The position numbers were made by a program, and so were the translations under genes. Under the pieces are notes generated by a model. The model ran no database searches. It was not told where the DNA came from and saw only the letters and a list, made by a program, of their open reading frames with translations. Positions 1-7,650 of a DNA stretch of 21,515 nt are shown one piece after another (positions within the stretch are counted from its first letter, which is position 1; each line of letters opens with the position of its first letter). Location: positions 1-21,515 of the forward strand of contig SXWC01000036.1 of NCBI GenBank assembly GCA_005789975.1, in the 5' to 3' direction. The stretch comes from Planctomycetaceae bacterium. GTDB taxonomy: Bacteria > Planctomycetota > Planctomycetia > Pirellulales > UBA1268.

Positions 1-24
1 AAGTCGAAGCTAGCTGTCCGTGGG

Positions 25-45
25 CAAAGTCATCCATGACCTTTG
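25..45. repeat. Imperfect palindrome at left edge
   Basis: The arms CAAAGTCAT (25-33) and ATGACCTTTG (36-45) are complementary except for one extra C, and are separated by only two bases. Such a short centre suits a dimeric DNA-binding protein site better than an RNA hairpin. It lies just before the stronger hairpin at 53-92. The function is unknown. Confidence 0.35.
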
Positions 46-52
46 TCCACTG

Positions 53-92
53 GATCGACCGGTGGAAACGCCGAGGGTTTCCCCGGTCGATC
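53..92. terminator. Strong 16-bp hairpin, possible terminator of a gene outside the window
   Basis: Bases 53-62 plus 64-69 pair with 77-92 to give 16 base pairs. T63 is a single bulge and 70-76 is a seven-base loop. This is one of the most stable hairpins in the window. On the + strand it is followed by TTCGTCGC, which is only a weak T-rich tail, so a Rho-independent terminator is plausible but not classical. No gene is visible to its left within the window. It could equally be an operator or a structured transcript end read from either strand. Confidence 0.45.
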
Positions 93-237
93 TTCGTCGC
101 ATCCCCGCTCAGACAAACTCTATCCACGGCCAGCGACCGCGGGCGGGGGGGTAAAAGCCATGGTTTCGCGGGCAGAGTCTGTCTTGGGGGGGACGCCGCC
201 TGCTGCTACCCTCCCGGCCGCCTCGGAGGGCTCTCGC

Positions 238-1113
238 ATGGATCGGTTTTCGACCGGCTCGGATCACCGTCTCGCCGCCGGCGCGGCGGTCGTGACGATC
301 GTCACGCTGTTCCTGACACCGCCTCTGGCCGCCGACACGGCCGGCGAACCGCGGGTGTGCGAGATGCGTGTCGAAAGCGAACTCTTCGCCGACGACGCCG
401 ATCGCCCCGTCGCCCGCAGCCTGACGCTGTTTCACGAGGGGGTCGCCTGGGACTTTCTCGAGCTCCCGGCCGACCGCAAGGGCGACATGACCCTTGGCGA
501 GATCGTGCTGCACGATCCCGCACGGGAGCGGGTGCTCGTGATCGACCCCGTCCGGCAACTCAAGACGCAGGTCGACATGATCCGCCTTGAGCGGTTGAGC
601 GTGTCGCTTGCGAAGTGGGCCCGGTCGAGCGATGACCGCCTCGTGCGTTGGGCCGGTGGCCCCGATTTCGAGAGCGGCTTCACGCGGACGGCCGCCGGCA
701 TCGAGCTCGTCGGCCCGCGGGTGAGATATGCCGTGGCCTACGATGAGGCACCGAGCAGGGAAGCCGCCGCCACCTATCGACGATTTGCGGACACCGCGAT
801 CCTCCTCAAGGCGCTCCTGCACCCGGGCGGGATTCCGCCGTTTCCCAGGCTCGCGGTGAATCGTCGCCTCGAGGACGCCGCTGCGATCCCCGCCGAAGTG
901 ACCCTTGAAATCGATCCCCGCCTCGCGCCGCTCGATGTCCGCACGGAGCGGCTGCGGTGCGTTCACAAGCAGCACCCGCGTCTGCTGGCGGGCGATCTGG
1001 ATCGCATCGAGGAGGCGAAGTCCCACATCGCCACCGCCGAGCCGGTCGACCTGGTCTTGTTTGCGGACCGCGAAGATTCCGGGGACGCTCGGTCGGAACC
1101 GCCCGGTTCATGA
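238..1113 (+). CDS. Exported protein of unknown function
   Basis: A 291-residue protein that I do not recognise as a named family. The ATG at 238 is chosen because GGAGGG (225-230) lies seven bases upstream and because the protein then begins with a signal peptide: basic and polar residues 1-11, a hydrophobic run around 12-28 (AAGAAVVTIVTLFL) and a likely cleavage after Ala-Asp near 31. An in-frame ATG at 43 would add 65 residues without a signal sequence. The mature part is soluble-looking and mixed alpha/beta, with a segment reading like 'the protein acts on a stored value' (HDPARERVLVIDPVRQ near residues 103-118). I associate that pattern with planctomycete exported proteins of unknown role. 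The bases CCCTCC (209-214) can pair with the Shine-Dalgarno GGAGGG, so translation may be structure-controlled. It is followed by 291 bases before csrA. Confidence 0.7.
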   Translation: MDRFSTGSDHRLAAGAAVVTIVTLFLTPPLAADTAGEPRVCEMRVESELFADDADRPVARSLTLFHEGVAWDFLELPADRKGDMTLGEIVLHDPARERVLVIDPVRQLKTQVDMIRLERLSVSLAKWARSSDDRLVRWAGGPDFESGFTRTAAGIELVGPRVRYAVAYDEAPSREAAATYRRFADTAILLKALLHPGGIPPFPRLAVNRRLEDAAAIPAEVTLEIDPRLAPLDVRTERLRCVHKQHPRLLAGDLDRIEEAKSHIATAEPVDLVLFADREDSGDARSEPPGS

Positions 1114-1331
1114 GCGGAGCCGGCCGTCTCCATCCCCCGCCGTCACGATTGGTCTGCGCGGAGGAGTTTTCCCGCCGGGCAAGAAACTCCGCCTGACCGG
1201 CCGATGTTTCCTGCGTCGCACATCTTTCCCAGTCCGCAGCGACGGGATGCGAAGGGGTGGGAGGGGCGGCACCGGGCGGTGGTCCGGAGAACACGCGGAT
1301 CGTGCTCGCGGACATGGCCGCGGCCGGTAAG

Positions 1332-1359
1332 TTGACATCCGTACACTATCTGTGATACA
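1332..1359 (+). promoter_or_regulatory. Putative sigma70-type promoter of csrA
   Basis: TTGACA (1332-1337) is a perfect -35 box. After a 16-base spacer comes GATACA (1354-1359), preceded by TG at 1351-1352, which gives an extended -10 (TGTGATACA). Transcription would start near 1366, leaving a leader of about 40 bases before csrA. The rest of the 1114-1404 gap holds only a weak hairpin (1163-1169 with 1184-1190) and no other gene. Confidence 0.5.
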
Positions 1360-1404
1360 TCCAAGCAAACCATTGACTTCAGACTCTTACAACGGAGGGG
1401 CTCG

Positions 1405-1626
1405 ATGCTCGTGCTTTCACGCAAGCAGAACGAACGGATTCGGGTGGGCGAATCGGTCGTGGTGACGGTGGTCCGGGTCAGTGGCGACAAGGTGCGGATC
1501 GGCATCGAGGCACCCCCCAATGTCCGCGTGCTCCGCGACGAACTCAACGACGAGATCCTGGGGACCGTCACTCTCGAAGGCGTCACGGAACTGCCCATCC
1601 CCCGCCTGCTGGGTGTAGCAGGCTGA
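1405..1626 (+). CDS. csrA: Carbon storage regulator CsrA
   Basis: A 73-residue RNA-binding regulator. CsrA dimers bind GGA motifs in hairpin loops, often over ribosome-binding sites, and repress or stabilise target mRNAs. The family start MLVLSRK is present, followed by the five-strand core ending in an APPNVRVLRDEL segment. The RNA-contact positions known from E. coli are kept: Leu4, Arg6, Val42 and Arg44. The protein is slightly longer than E. coli CsrA (61 residues), with a Pro-rich tail (LPIPRLLG). The start is fixed by AACGGAGGGG (1391-1400), four bases upstream of the ATG. That ribosome-binding site itself contains ACGGA, a core CsrA target motif, so autoregulation is possible. In bacteria with FliW, CsrA is tied to flagellin control; no fliW or flagellin gene is seen here. 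Confidence 0.95.
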   Translation: MLVLSRKQNERIRVGESVVVTVVRVSGDKVRIGIEAPPNVRVLRDELNDEILGTVTLEGVTELPIPRLLGVAG

Positions 1627-1648
1627 TCTTCCGGATTCGGGTCGCCGG

Positions 1649-1677
1649 GGCCGCCGCAGGGTGCGGTCCCGGCGGCC
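1649..1677 (+). terminator. GC-rich stem-loop after csrA
   Basis: GGCCGCCG (1649-1656) pairs perfectly with CGGCGGCC (1670-1677) around a 13-base loop, beginning 22 bases after the csrA stop. There is no T-tract after it, so it would need Rho or act as a 3' end stabiliser rather than a classical intrinsic terminator. A hairpin with the same left arm and loop start follows hemA. Confidence 0.35.
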
Positions 1678-1739
1678 TGCCGGGGGGTGCCTCCCGGACC
1701 GGATTATCGGTTTCCCAACAGTCATGGCAGGATTGGGTC

Positions 1740-2504
1740 ATGCCAGCTGCCGCCAAGCCCCCGGATCCCTCCGCGACACGCCCGGCCGATTCCGTGTCGG
1801 GATCGTCCGCGATGGGGTGGAGCCGCGGCTTCAAAAGAGTCGGGGGAGGAAGTGCGCTGGCCCTGGCGATCCTCGTTTGCGGCCTGGCCGCCGTCGTGCG
1901 GCACCAACCCGCGTTCTACGGCCAGCGGATGGCCGTCGCGCACGGGCTCGGACAGGAAGTCTCGGCCCGGCGGCTGGTGAGCGACCTGTCGGCCCTTCGT
2001 TCGGCGGTCGAGCGTCCGGGCGATTGGGAGGCGGCGATCGACGAGGACGACATCAACGCCTGGTTGGCGACGGATCTGGAGCGAAACCATCGAGGGCTGC
2101 TTCCCGGCATGGTCTCCGAGCCGCGCGTCCGGCTGACACCGAGGCGGATCGAGGTCGGTTGGCGACTCGGTGCGGGTTTGTTCTCGACCGTCGCGTGGGC
2201 GACGGCCGAGGTGCGGCTGCGGGAGCCGAATCAACTGGCGATCGTCCTCGAAGACGTGCGGCTGGGAGGGCTGCCGCTGCCGCGTGGGCCGATTCTGGCG
2301 GAGATCGCGAGGCGTTGCCGGCCGCTGGGGGTGGTGACGGTGCCGCGGCCGCTGGACGGGCGGAGCGGGCTTGTGTGCTCCATTCCCTCGAAGCACGGGG
2401 AGGGCGGCCCGAGCCATTGGCTCGAGTCGTTCTCGATCGGTGAGGGTACGATCGCGGTGTCCGGGCGGACGGTGCACGGCAGTGAACGACCGCCTGCTCG
2501 ATAA
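1740..2504 (+). CDS. Membrane-anchored protein of unknown function
   Basis: A 254-residue protein that I cannot assign to a named family with confidence. A polar Pro/Ser-rich N-terminus (1-33) is followed by a single hydrophobic segment (about 36-54, GGSALALAILVCGLAAVV). The rest would lie outside the cytoplasmic membrane. The segment EDDINAWLATDLERN (about 101-115) resembles the 'xxDLNAWL' start of YpmS/DUF2140-like anchored proteins, with a following beta-rich domain; this is a weak analogy from memory, not a family call. The ATG at 1740 has only a weak AGGA upstream (1728-1731). An in-frame ATG at 1812 would drop 24 residues and still keep the membrane segment. It lies 113 bases after csrA and 65 bases before the beta-CASP gene on the same strand. 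Confidence 0.65.
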   Translation: MPAAAKPPDPSATRPADSVSGSSAMGWSRGFKRVGGGSALALAILVCGLAAVVRHQPAFYGQRMAVAHGLGQEVSARRLVSDLSALRSAVERPGDWEAAIDEDDINAWLATDLERNHRGLLPGMVSEPRVRLTPRRIEVGWRLGAGLFSTVAWATAEVRLREPNQLAIVLEDVRLGGLPLPRGPILAEIARRCRPLGVVTVPRPLDGRSGLVCSIPSKHGEGGPSHWLESFSIGEGTIAVSGRTVHGSERPPAR

Positions 2505-2543
2505 ATGACCGGTAAAGGATCAGTCGCGGAACCATCGGGAGCA

Positions 2544-2558
2544 GCCGCCGTGGGCGGC
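2544..2558 (+). promoter_or_regulatory. Short hairpin abutting the ribosome-binding site of the beta-CASP gene
   Basis: GCCGCC (2544-2549) and GGCGGC (2553-2558) form a six-base-pair stem with a three-base loop. It ends two bases before the GGAG ribosome-binding site (2561-2564) and creates an ATGGA sequence (2559-2563) next to a stem, which is the general form of a CsrA site. The role is speculative. Confidence 0.25.
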
Positions 2559-2569
2559 ATGGAGCATTC

Positions 2570-3964
2570 ATGGCGACACTGAGTTTCTTGGGGGCGGCGA
2601 GCGTGGTCTCGGGTTCGCGGCATCTCGTCGAGGCAGGCGGTCGCCGTGTTCTCGTCGACTGCGGACTGTTCCAGGGCGAGAAGGAACTTCGCGAACGGAA
2701 CTGGGATCGATTCGCCGTGCCGCCCGCTTCGATCGACGCCGTGGTGCTGACCCACGGACACATCGACCACTCCGGGTTCCTGCCGCGGCTGGCCCGTGAG
2801 GGATTCAGAGGCCCGATCCTGACGTCGCCGGCCACCGCCGACCTGCTGGGGCTGTTGCTCTACGACTCGGCCAAATGCCAGGCGGAAGACGCGCTCTACG
2901 CCAACCGCAAGGGCTATTCCCGGCACCGCCCGGCGCTGCCGCTCTACGAGGAGCGGGATGTCGATCAGGCCCTGCGGCTGGTCCGGTCGGTGCCACGGCA
3001 GGAGTGGTTCGACCCGGCAGCGGGAGTGCGCTGCCGGTTTCACGAGGCCGGCCACATGCTCGGCAGTTCGTTCCTCGAAATGGAGCTGCCGCGGAACGGG
3101 GGCGGCGGCCCGTTGCGGATCGTCTTCTCGGGAGATGTCGGCCGGTTCGGAGCGCCGCTCTACAAGGATCCGGTGTCGCCTCCGCCCTGCGATTACCTCG
3201 TCTGCGAGAGCACCTACGGGGACCGTGATCACACGCTGGCCCGGCCGCTGGACGAACTCGAGGCCGTCACCAACGAGGCGCTGCGCCGGGGCGGAATGAT
3301 GCTCGTCGCGTCGTTCGCGATCGGCCGCTGCCAACAACTCGTGTATCTCCTGCGGACCCTGATGGCGGCGGGACGGGTGCCCGAGACGCCGGTCTGGATC
3401 GACTCGCCGATGGCCGTCGACGCCATGGAGGTCTTCAAGAAGCACGGCAGCGAGCACGATTTCAGCGAGGCCAAAATGCAGGGCGTGGCGGAGTCGCTCG
3501 CGAGCCCCTTCGTGCGGATGGCGAAGACGGCCAATGAATCGAAGGCCATCAACAACCATCACGGGCCCGGGATCGTCATCGCCTCCAGCGGCATGATGAA
3601 TGGCGGCCGGATTCTCCACCACCTCGCCCGCCGACTGCCCGACCCGAAGACGACGGTGCTCGTGGCCGGGTTCCAGGCGAAGGGCACCCGCGGCCGGAGC
3701 CTGATCGACGGCGCGGAGTTTCTGCGGATCCACGGCCGCGACATCCCGGTGCGTGCCGTCGTGAGGCAGGTCGACGCCCTCTCGGGCCATGCCGACCGTC
3801 ACGAACTCGACCGTTGGCTCGGCGACTTGCCGGCGCCGAGGCGGACCTTCCTCGTGCACGGCGAGCCCCCCGCGGCCCGCGGTCTGGCCGAGTTTCTCGG
3901 GTCCCGCCGCGGCTGGGATATTCATGTGCCCACGATCGGTGAAACCGTGGACCTCGACGCCTGA
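2570..3964 (+). CDS. Beta-CASP metallo-beta-lactamase ribonuclease-like protein
   Basis: A 464-residue two-metal hydrolase of the metallo-beta-lactamase/beta-CASP group (CPSF-73/YSH1-like), whose members are RNA endo- or exonucleases. All landmark residues are visible: the zinc motif HGHIDH (62-67), His162 in GHMLGSS, Asp189 in FSGDVG, and the beta-CASP motifs (ESTYGDRDH 213-221, IDSPMAVDA 278-286, IVIASSGMM 335-343, LSGHAD 404-409), with a final His430 in LVHGEP. The length matches bacterial members. The start has GGAG (2561-2564) five bases upstream. The protein is expected to be cytoplasmic and to process or degrade RNA; its actual substrate cannot be read from sequence. It is followed 39 bases later by the LOG-family gene, probably in one transcript. 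The nearby CsrA gives the region an RNA-control theme, but a functional link is inference. Confidence 0.9.
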   Translation: MATLSFLGAASVVSGSRHLVEAGGRRVLVDCGLFQGEKELRERNWDRFAVPPASIDAVVLTHGHIDHSGFLPRLAREGFRGPILTSPATADLLGLLLYDSAKCQAEDALYANRKGYSRHRPALPLYEERDVDQALRLVRSVPRQEWFDPAAGVRCRFHEAGHMLGSSFLEMELPRNGGGGPLRIVFSGDVGRFGAPLYKDPVSPPPCDYLVCESTYGDRDHTLARPLDELEAVTNEALRRGGMMLVASFAIGRCQQLVYLLRTLMAAGRVPETPVWIDSPMAVDAMEVFKKHGSEHDFSEAKMQGVAESLASPFVRMAKTANESKAINNHHGPGIVIASSGMMNGGRILHHLARRLPDPKTTVLVAGFQAKGTRGRSLIDGAEFLRIHGRDIPVRAVVRQVDALSGHADRHELDRWLGDLPAPRRTFLVHGEPPAARGLAEFLGSRRGWDIHVPTIGETVDLDA

Positions 3965-4003
3965 TCTCCGAACCACCACACACAAGGGACTCAAGCCGCC
4001 ACC

Positions 4004-4936
4004 ATGGCCAAGAAACCAAAGCCCGCCGCAGGGGCGAACAGGGACTGCAATGAACTGCCCGACGCCATCCTCGGCGACGACGTCGCACTCGTCGCTGAAA
4101 ATATGGAGCAGATCCTCGGTTCACCGAGCTATCTGCTCGCGCAGGACGATCCTCAGCTCCTCACCCGCGAGGAGATGCGGGGCGTGCGGATGCTTCTCGA
4201 GCTCGGCAAGCCGGAGCTCGCCCTCCAGGCCGACAACATCAAGTCAACGGTGATCGTGTTTGGCGGCACGCAGATCGTGGAACGTGCAGCGGCGGAGCGG
4301 CGACTCGCGGAGTCGCGGCGGGCGGCGGAGGCCGCGCCGACCGACCCGAGGCTGGCCCGCGAGCGGGAGCGGTCCGAGACGCTGCTGTCGATGAGCCGGT
4401 TTTACGACGACGCCCGGCGATTCGCCCGGATCGTTTCGACCGACAACCAGTGCGAGGACGAGCGGGACTACGTGATCAGCACCGGCGGTGGTCCCGGCCT
4501 CATGGAGGCCGCCAACCGCGGGGCCTTCGACGTCGGCTGCAAGTCGATCGGGCTGAATATCAAGCTTCCCGCGGAGCAGCAGCCCAATCCCTTCATCACG
4601 CCCGAACTCTGTTTTCAGTTCAAATATTTCGCGCTGCGAAAGTTCCACTTCATCCTCCGCGCGGCGGCCGTCGTGCTCTTTCCGGGCGGCTTCGGCACGC
4701 TCGACGAGATGTTCGAGACGCTCACGCTGCGGCAGACCCATCGCATGCAGCCCGTGCCGATCATCCTCTACGGCCGCGAATACTGGTCGAACGTGATCGA
4801 CTTCCGCTACCTGTCCGACGCCGGGGTGATCGCCGACGAGCACCTCGACCTGTTCACGTACGCGGAATCCCCGGAAGATGCCTGGCAGCAGATCCTCGAT
4901 TTTCATGCCCGGAAAGCGAACGGGGACCGCGGCTGA
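4004..4936 (+). CDS. LOG-family (TIGR00730-type) Rossmann nucleotide-binding protein
   Basis: A 310-residue protein of the LOG family, once annotated as lysine decarboxylase. Characterised members are nucleoside-5'-monophosphate phosphoribohydrolases that release a free base such as a cytokinin or adenine. The two signature motifs are clear: GGGPGLMEAANRG (161-173) and PGGFGTLDE (227-235), holding the Arg/Glu-type active site. Before the core there is an N-terminal helical extension of about 80 residues and an Ala/Arg-rich charged insert (about 93-125), so this is a long form compared with about 190-residue LOG enzymes. The ATG at 4004 has only AAGGGA far upstream (3984-3989). The gene lies 39 bases after the beta-CASP gene and converges on phoR with a 37-base gap. 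The substrate is not determined. Confidence 0.88.
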   Translation: MAKKPKPAAGANRDCNELPDAILGDDVALVAENMEQILGSPSYLLAQDDPQLLTREEMRGVRMLLELGKPELALQADNIKSTVIVFGGTQIVERAAAERRLAESRRAAEAAPTDPRLARERERSETLLSMSRFYDDARRFARIVSTDNQCEDERDYVISTGGGPGLMEAANRGAFDVGCKSIGLNIKLPAEQQPNPFITPELCFQFKYFALRKFHFILRAAAVVLFPGGFGTLDEMFETLTLRQTHRMQPVPIILYGREYWSNVIDFRYLSDAGVIADEHLDLFTYAESPEDAWQQILDFHARKANGDRG

Positions 4937-4973
4937 CCCCGCCGTTGCGGAACGGGTCGCCGGCTCGGCTCGA

Positions 4974-6752
4974 TCAGCCCGGTCCGAGCGGCAGGCTGAT
5001 CGTGAAGGTCGTTCCCACCCCTGAAGCGCTCTCCACCGCCACGGTGCCGCCGTGCGCCTGCACGATGTGCTTGACGATCGAAAGGCCGAGGCCGGTGCCT
5101 CCGAGGTTGCGGCTGCGGGCCTTGTCGACCCGATAAAACCGCTCGAAGAGCCGCGGGAGATGCTCGGCGGCGATGCCGCAGCCCTCGTCGCGGACGCGGA
5201 TCGCCAGGTTTCCGGCCTGCTCGGGGGCGGCGGAGAGCCAGACCGTCTTCCCCGGGGCGGTGTATTTGATCGCGTTGTCCACGAGGTTGATGACGGCCTG
5301 TTCGAGGAGGGGTGCGTTGACGGCGGCGGTCAGGCTGTCGGGACAGGAAATCTCGAGCGCGATGCTTCTCTCGGCCGCCCGTGGTCTGCAGTCGTCCACG
5401 GCCGCCGCCAGCACGGTCACGACGGCGACGTTCTCCACCGGCAGGTTGCCGGCCCCCTCGCTCTGCTCGATCCGCGACAGGGCCAGCAGATCCTCGATGA
5501 TCGCCGCGAGACGGTCGGCCTGACGGGCGACGATGCCGAGAAACCGGCGGGTGTCGGCCGGGTCGTCCATCGCGCCGTCGAGGAGGGTCTCCACGAAGCC
5601 CTTGATGGAGGCGATGGGGGTCTTGAGTTCGTGCGATACGTTGGCGACAAAATCCCGGCGGACGTTCTCGAGCCGCTGTACGTCGGTGACGTCGTTGAGC
5701 ACGATCACGGCGCCCCCGTCGCCGGACAGGTCGCGCAGCGCCGTGCCCCGCAGCCGAATGGTCCGGTCCCGCCCCCCCCCGAGCAGCAGGTCGTCCTCGA
5801 CCGGCTCACGGCAATCGATGGCCTTGAGGGCGAACCGCCGCAGGTCGGGGTTGCGGATCACCTCCTGGAGCGGCCGCCGGATGGCCTGCTCGACCTCGAC
5901 GGCGAGCAGGTCGGCGGCGGCACGATTGATCCCGACGATCCGCTGCCGGGCGTCGATCGCCAGCACGCCCTCGATCATGCTGCCGAGCACCGCCTCCTGC
6001 TGGGTGCCCTGCCGTCCGATGGTCAGGCCGCGTTCCACGAGCTGCTCCCGGAGCCGGGTGAGGGCCGCGGAAAGATCGGCGATCTCCGCCACGTCCGCCA
6101 TCGGGATCGGTGCACTGATGTCGCCGGCCGCCATGCGCGCCGTGGCGTTCGAGAGTTCCTCGACGGGACGGGCCACCCGACGGGCGAGTGCGTAGCCGCC
6201 GATCGAGGCGAACGCCGCCGCGGCGGCACAGCCGACGAGCAATCGCCGCTGCCAGGCCGCCAGGCGGCGGTCCGAATCCGCGGTGTCGGTCGTCGCCAGG
6301 AGAATCGCCGTGGGCCGGCCGGGAGGACCGACGGGAACGGCGACGGCGACCGAGCGCCGGCCGGAAGCGAGATCGTAGTTGCTCGCGCTGGCCGCACGGC
6401 CGTCACGCGCTGCGGCGAGCAGGTCGTCGTCGCCTGCCGTGGCCGTGGGGGCCGGGGCGGCCGTGGGGAGCGTGACCGGCCCGCCCTCAGGGGTGAAGAG
6501 CCGCATGTCGATCCGGGTCGATGCGAGCATGCCATGGGCCAGCTCGGCGAAGGCCGCAGGATCGGCGGTGATGTCGCCGTCGCCCAAGACGACGGCGAGC
6601 CCCCGGGCCGAATCGGTCAGCCTGGTGCGCTGCGCCTCGTCGGCGATGGTCGCCAGCTGGACGCTCGTGATCCAGAACCCGACGGCCAGCGTCGTGGCCA
6701 CGAGCGCACACCAGCCCGCGAAGAGATGCCAGACGAGTCGGGTGCGGGGCAT
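4974..6752 (-). CDS. phoR: PhoR-type sensor histidine kinase
   Basis: A 592-residue membrane sensor kinase. The order is: a transmembrane segment (about 10-32), a short extracytoplasmic region (33-168), a second transmembrane segment (170-190), HAMP (about 190-243), PAS (about 250-355), HisKA with phospho-acceptor His374 in VSHELKTP, and an ATPase domain with N-box NLVDNAIKY (489-497), G1 DEGCGI (522-527) and G2 GGTGLGLSIV (551-560). This is the PhoR layout, plus an extracytoplasmic domain larger than in E. coli PhoR. It autophosphorylates and passes phosphate to the response regulator encoded 111 bases upstream on the same strand. The signal may be phosphate, but no pst or phoU gene is present, so the phosphate role is inference. 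No good Shine-Dalgarno precedes the ATG at 6752. It converges with the LOG gene. Confidence 0.9.
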   Translation of the reverse strand: MPRTRLVWHLFAGWCALVATTLAVGFWITSVQLATIADEAQRTRLTDSARGLAVVLGDGDITADPAAFAELAHGMLASTRIDMRLFTPEGGPVTLPTAAPAPTATAGDDDLLAAARDGRAASASNYDLASGRRSVAVAVPVGPPGRPTAILLATTDTADSDRRLAAWQRRLLVGCAAAAAFASIGGYALARRVARPVEELSNATARMAAGDISAPIPMADVAEIADLSAALTRLREQLVERGLTIGRQGTQQEAVLGSMIEGVLAIDARQRIVGINRAAADLLAVEVEQAIRRPLQEVIRNPDLRRFALKAIDCREPVEDDLLLGGGRDRTIRLRGTALRDLSGDGGAVIVLNDVTDVQRLENVRRDFVANVSHELKTPIASIKGFVETLLDGAMDDPADTRRFLGIVARQADRLAAIIEDLLALSRIEQSEGAGNLPVENVAVVTVLAAAVDDCRPRAAERSIALEISCPDSLTAAVNAPLLEQAVINLVDNAIKYTAPGKTVWLSAAPEQAGNLAIRVRDEGCGIAAEHLPRLFERFYRVDKARSRNLGGTGLGLSIVKHIVQAHGGTVAVESASGVGTTFTISLPLGPG

Positions 6753-6863
6753 GGGCGTGGCGGCTCGGCCGAAGACGGAGGGGAGGACGGCGGGGGAAAG
6801 TGTCGCATCCGCAGGGACCGCGGGAAAGCGCCGCCCACGACGGAATCGCCGTCGGCGGGTCGC

Positions 6864-7643
6864 TCAGCTGCGGAAACGGTAGCCCACGCCGCGGACCGTC
6901 TCGATGTAGTGCCCCTGGTCGCCGAGCTTCCGCCGCAGGCCCGCGACCTGCACGTCCACCGACCGCTCGGTGACGGGATAGTCCTCCCCCTTCACGGCAT
7001 CGACGATCTGCGTCCGCGTGAAGGCCCACCCGGGCCGCTTGGCCAGAAACTGCAGCAGGGCGAACTCCGTGTAGGTGAGTTCCACGGGGTTCCCGGCGAG
7101 CGTGACCTCGTGTCGGCCGGGATGGATGGAGAGTTCATGGACGTCGATCGTGGTCTCCTGCTCCTCCCGCCGGCGGGCGTCCTCGCGCCGCAGGATCGCC
7201 TTGACGCGGGCGGTGAGCACGCGAGGGCTGAACGGCTTGGAGATGTAATCGTCGGCGCCGCGGTCGAGGCCGGCGACCATGTCGCTCTCCTCGCTCTTGG
7301 CGGTGAGCATGACGATGGGAACGTCACGGGTCTTCGTGTCGGCCTTGAGCCTGCGGCAGACCTCGAGGCCGTCCACCGCGGGCAGCATCAGATCGAGCAC
7401 GATGAGGTCGGGGATCTGCCGGCGGACCGCCTTCAGCGCCTCCTCCCCGCTGCCCACGCACTCGACGGCGTAGCCTTCCTTGGTGAGGTTGTAGCGGACG
7501 AGTTCGAGAAGATCCTCCTCGTCGTCGACGACCAGCACCCTGGGTTTCGCCTGATCCTGTGTCCCACGGTTTTTCAAGGGCACGGGCTTCGACTCCTCGT
7601 GGGGATCCTGGTCGGCGAGGCTCGTCTCATGCTGCGGTGTCAT
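6864..7643 (-). CDS. phoB: PhoB/PhoP-type response regulator (OmpR family)
   Basis: A 259-residue transcription factor. The receiver domain spans about 35-150, with acidic pocket Asp40/Asp41, phospho-acceptor Asp84 in IVLDLMLP, Thr114 and Lys136 in SKPFS. The winged-helix DNA-binding domain spans about 165-258 and ends in RGVGYRF, as in PhoB/OmpR proteins. The first 33 residues are a polar extension not needed by the family; I see no better internal start. No Shine-Dalgarno precedes the ATG, and a -10-like box lies only seven bases upstream, so the message may be leaderless. It precedes phoR on the same strand. A six-base-pair hairpin (6838-6854) follows its stop and could tune downstream expression. 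The regulon is unknown; a phosphate role is inferred from similarity only. Confidence 0.9.
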   Translation of the reverse strand: MTPQHETSLADQDPHEESKPVPLKNRGTQDQAKPRVLVVDDEEDLLELVRYNLTKEGYAVECVGSGEEALKAVRRQIPDLIVLDLMLPAVDGLEVCRRLKADTKTRDVPIVMLTAKSEESDMVAGLDRGADDYISKPFSPRVLTARVKAILRREDARRREEQETTIDVHELSIHPGRHEVTLAGNPVELTYTEFALLQFLAKRPGWAFTRTQIVDAVKGEDYPVTERSVDVQVAGLRRKLGDQGHYIETVRGVGYRFRS

Positions 7644-7650
7644 CGTGTCG

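Noticed and set aside
36..590. A + strand frame of 184 codons at the left end
   Set aside because: It overlaps the exported-protein gene in another frame and is extremely Arg-rich, as expected from an out-of-frame reading of GC-rich coding DNA.
1163..1190. Hairpin GGAGTTT/AAACTCC after the exported-protein gene
   Set aside because: Seven pairs around a 14-base loop with no T-tract; too weak to call a terminator.
4937..4973. Possible bidirectional terminator between the LOG gene and phoR
   Set aside because: Only a five-pair stem (4942-4946 with 4951-4955) and no T-tract on either strand.
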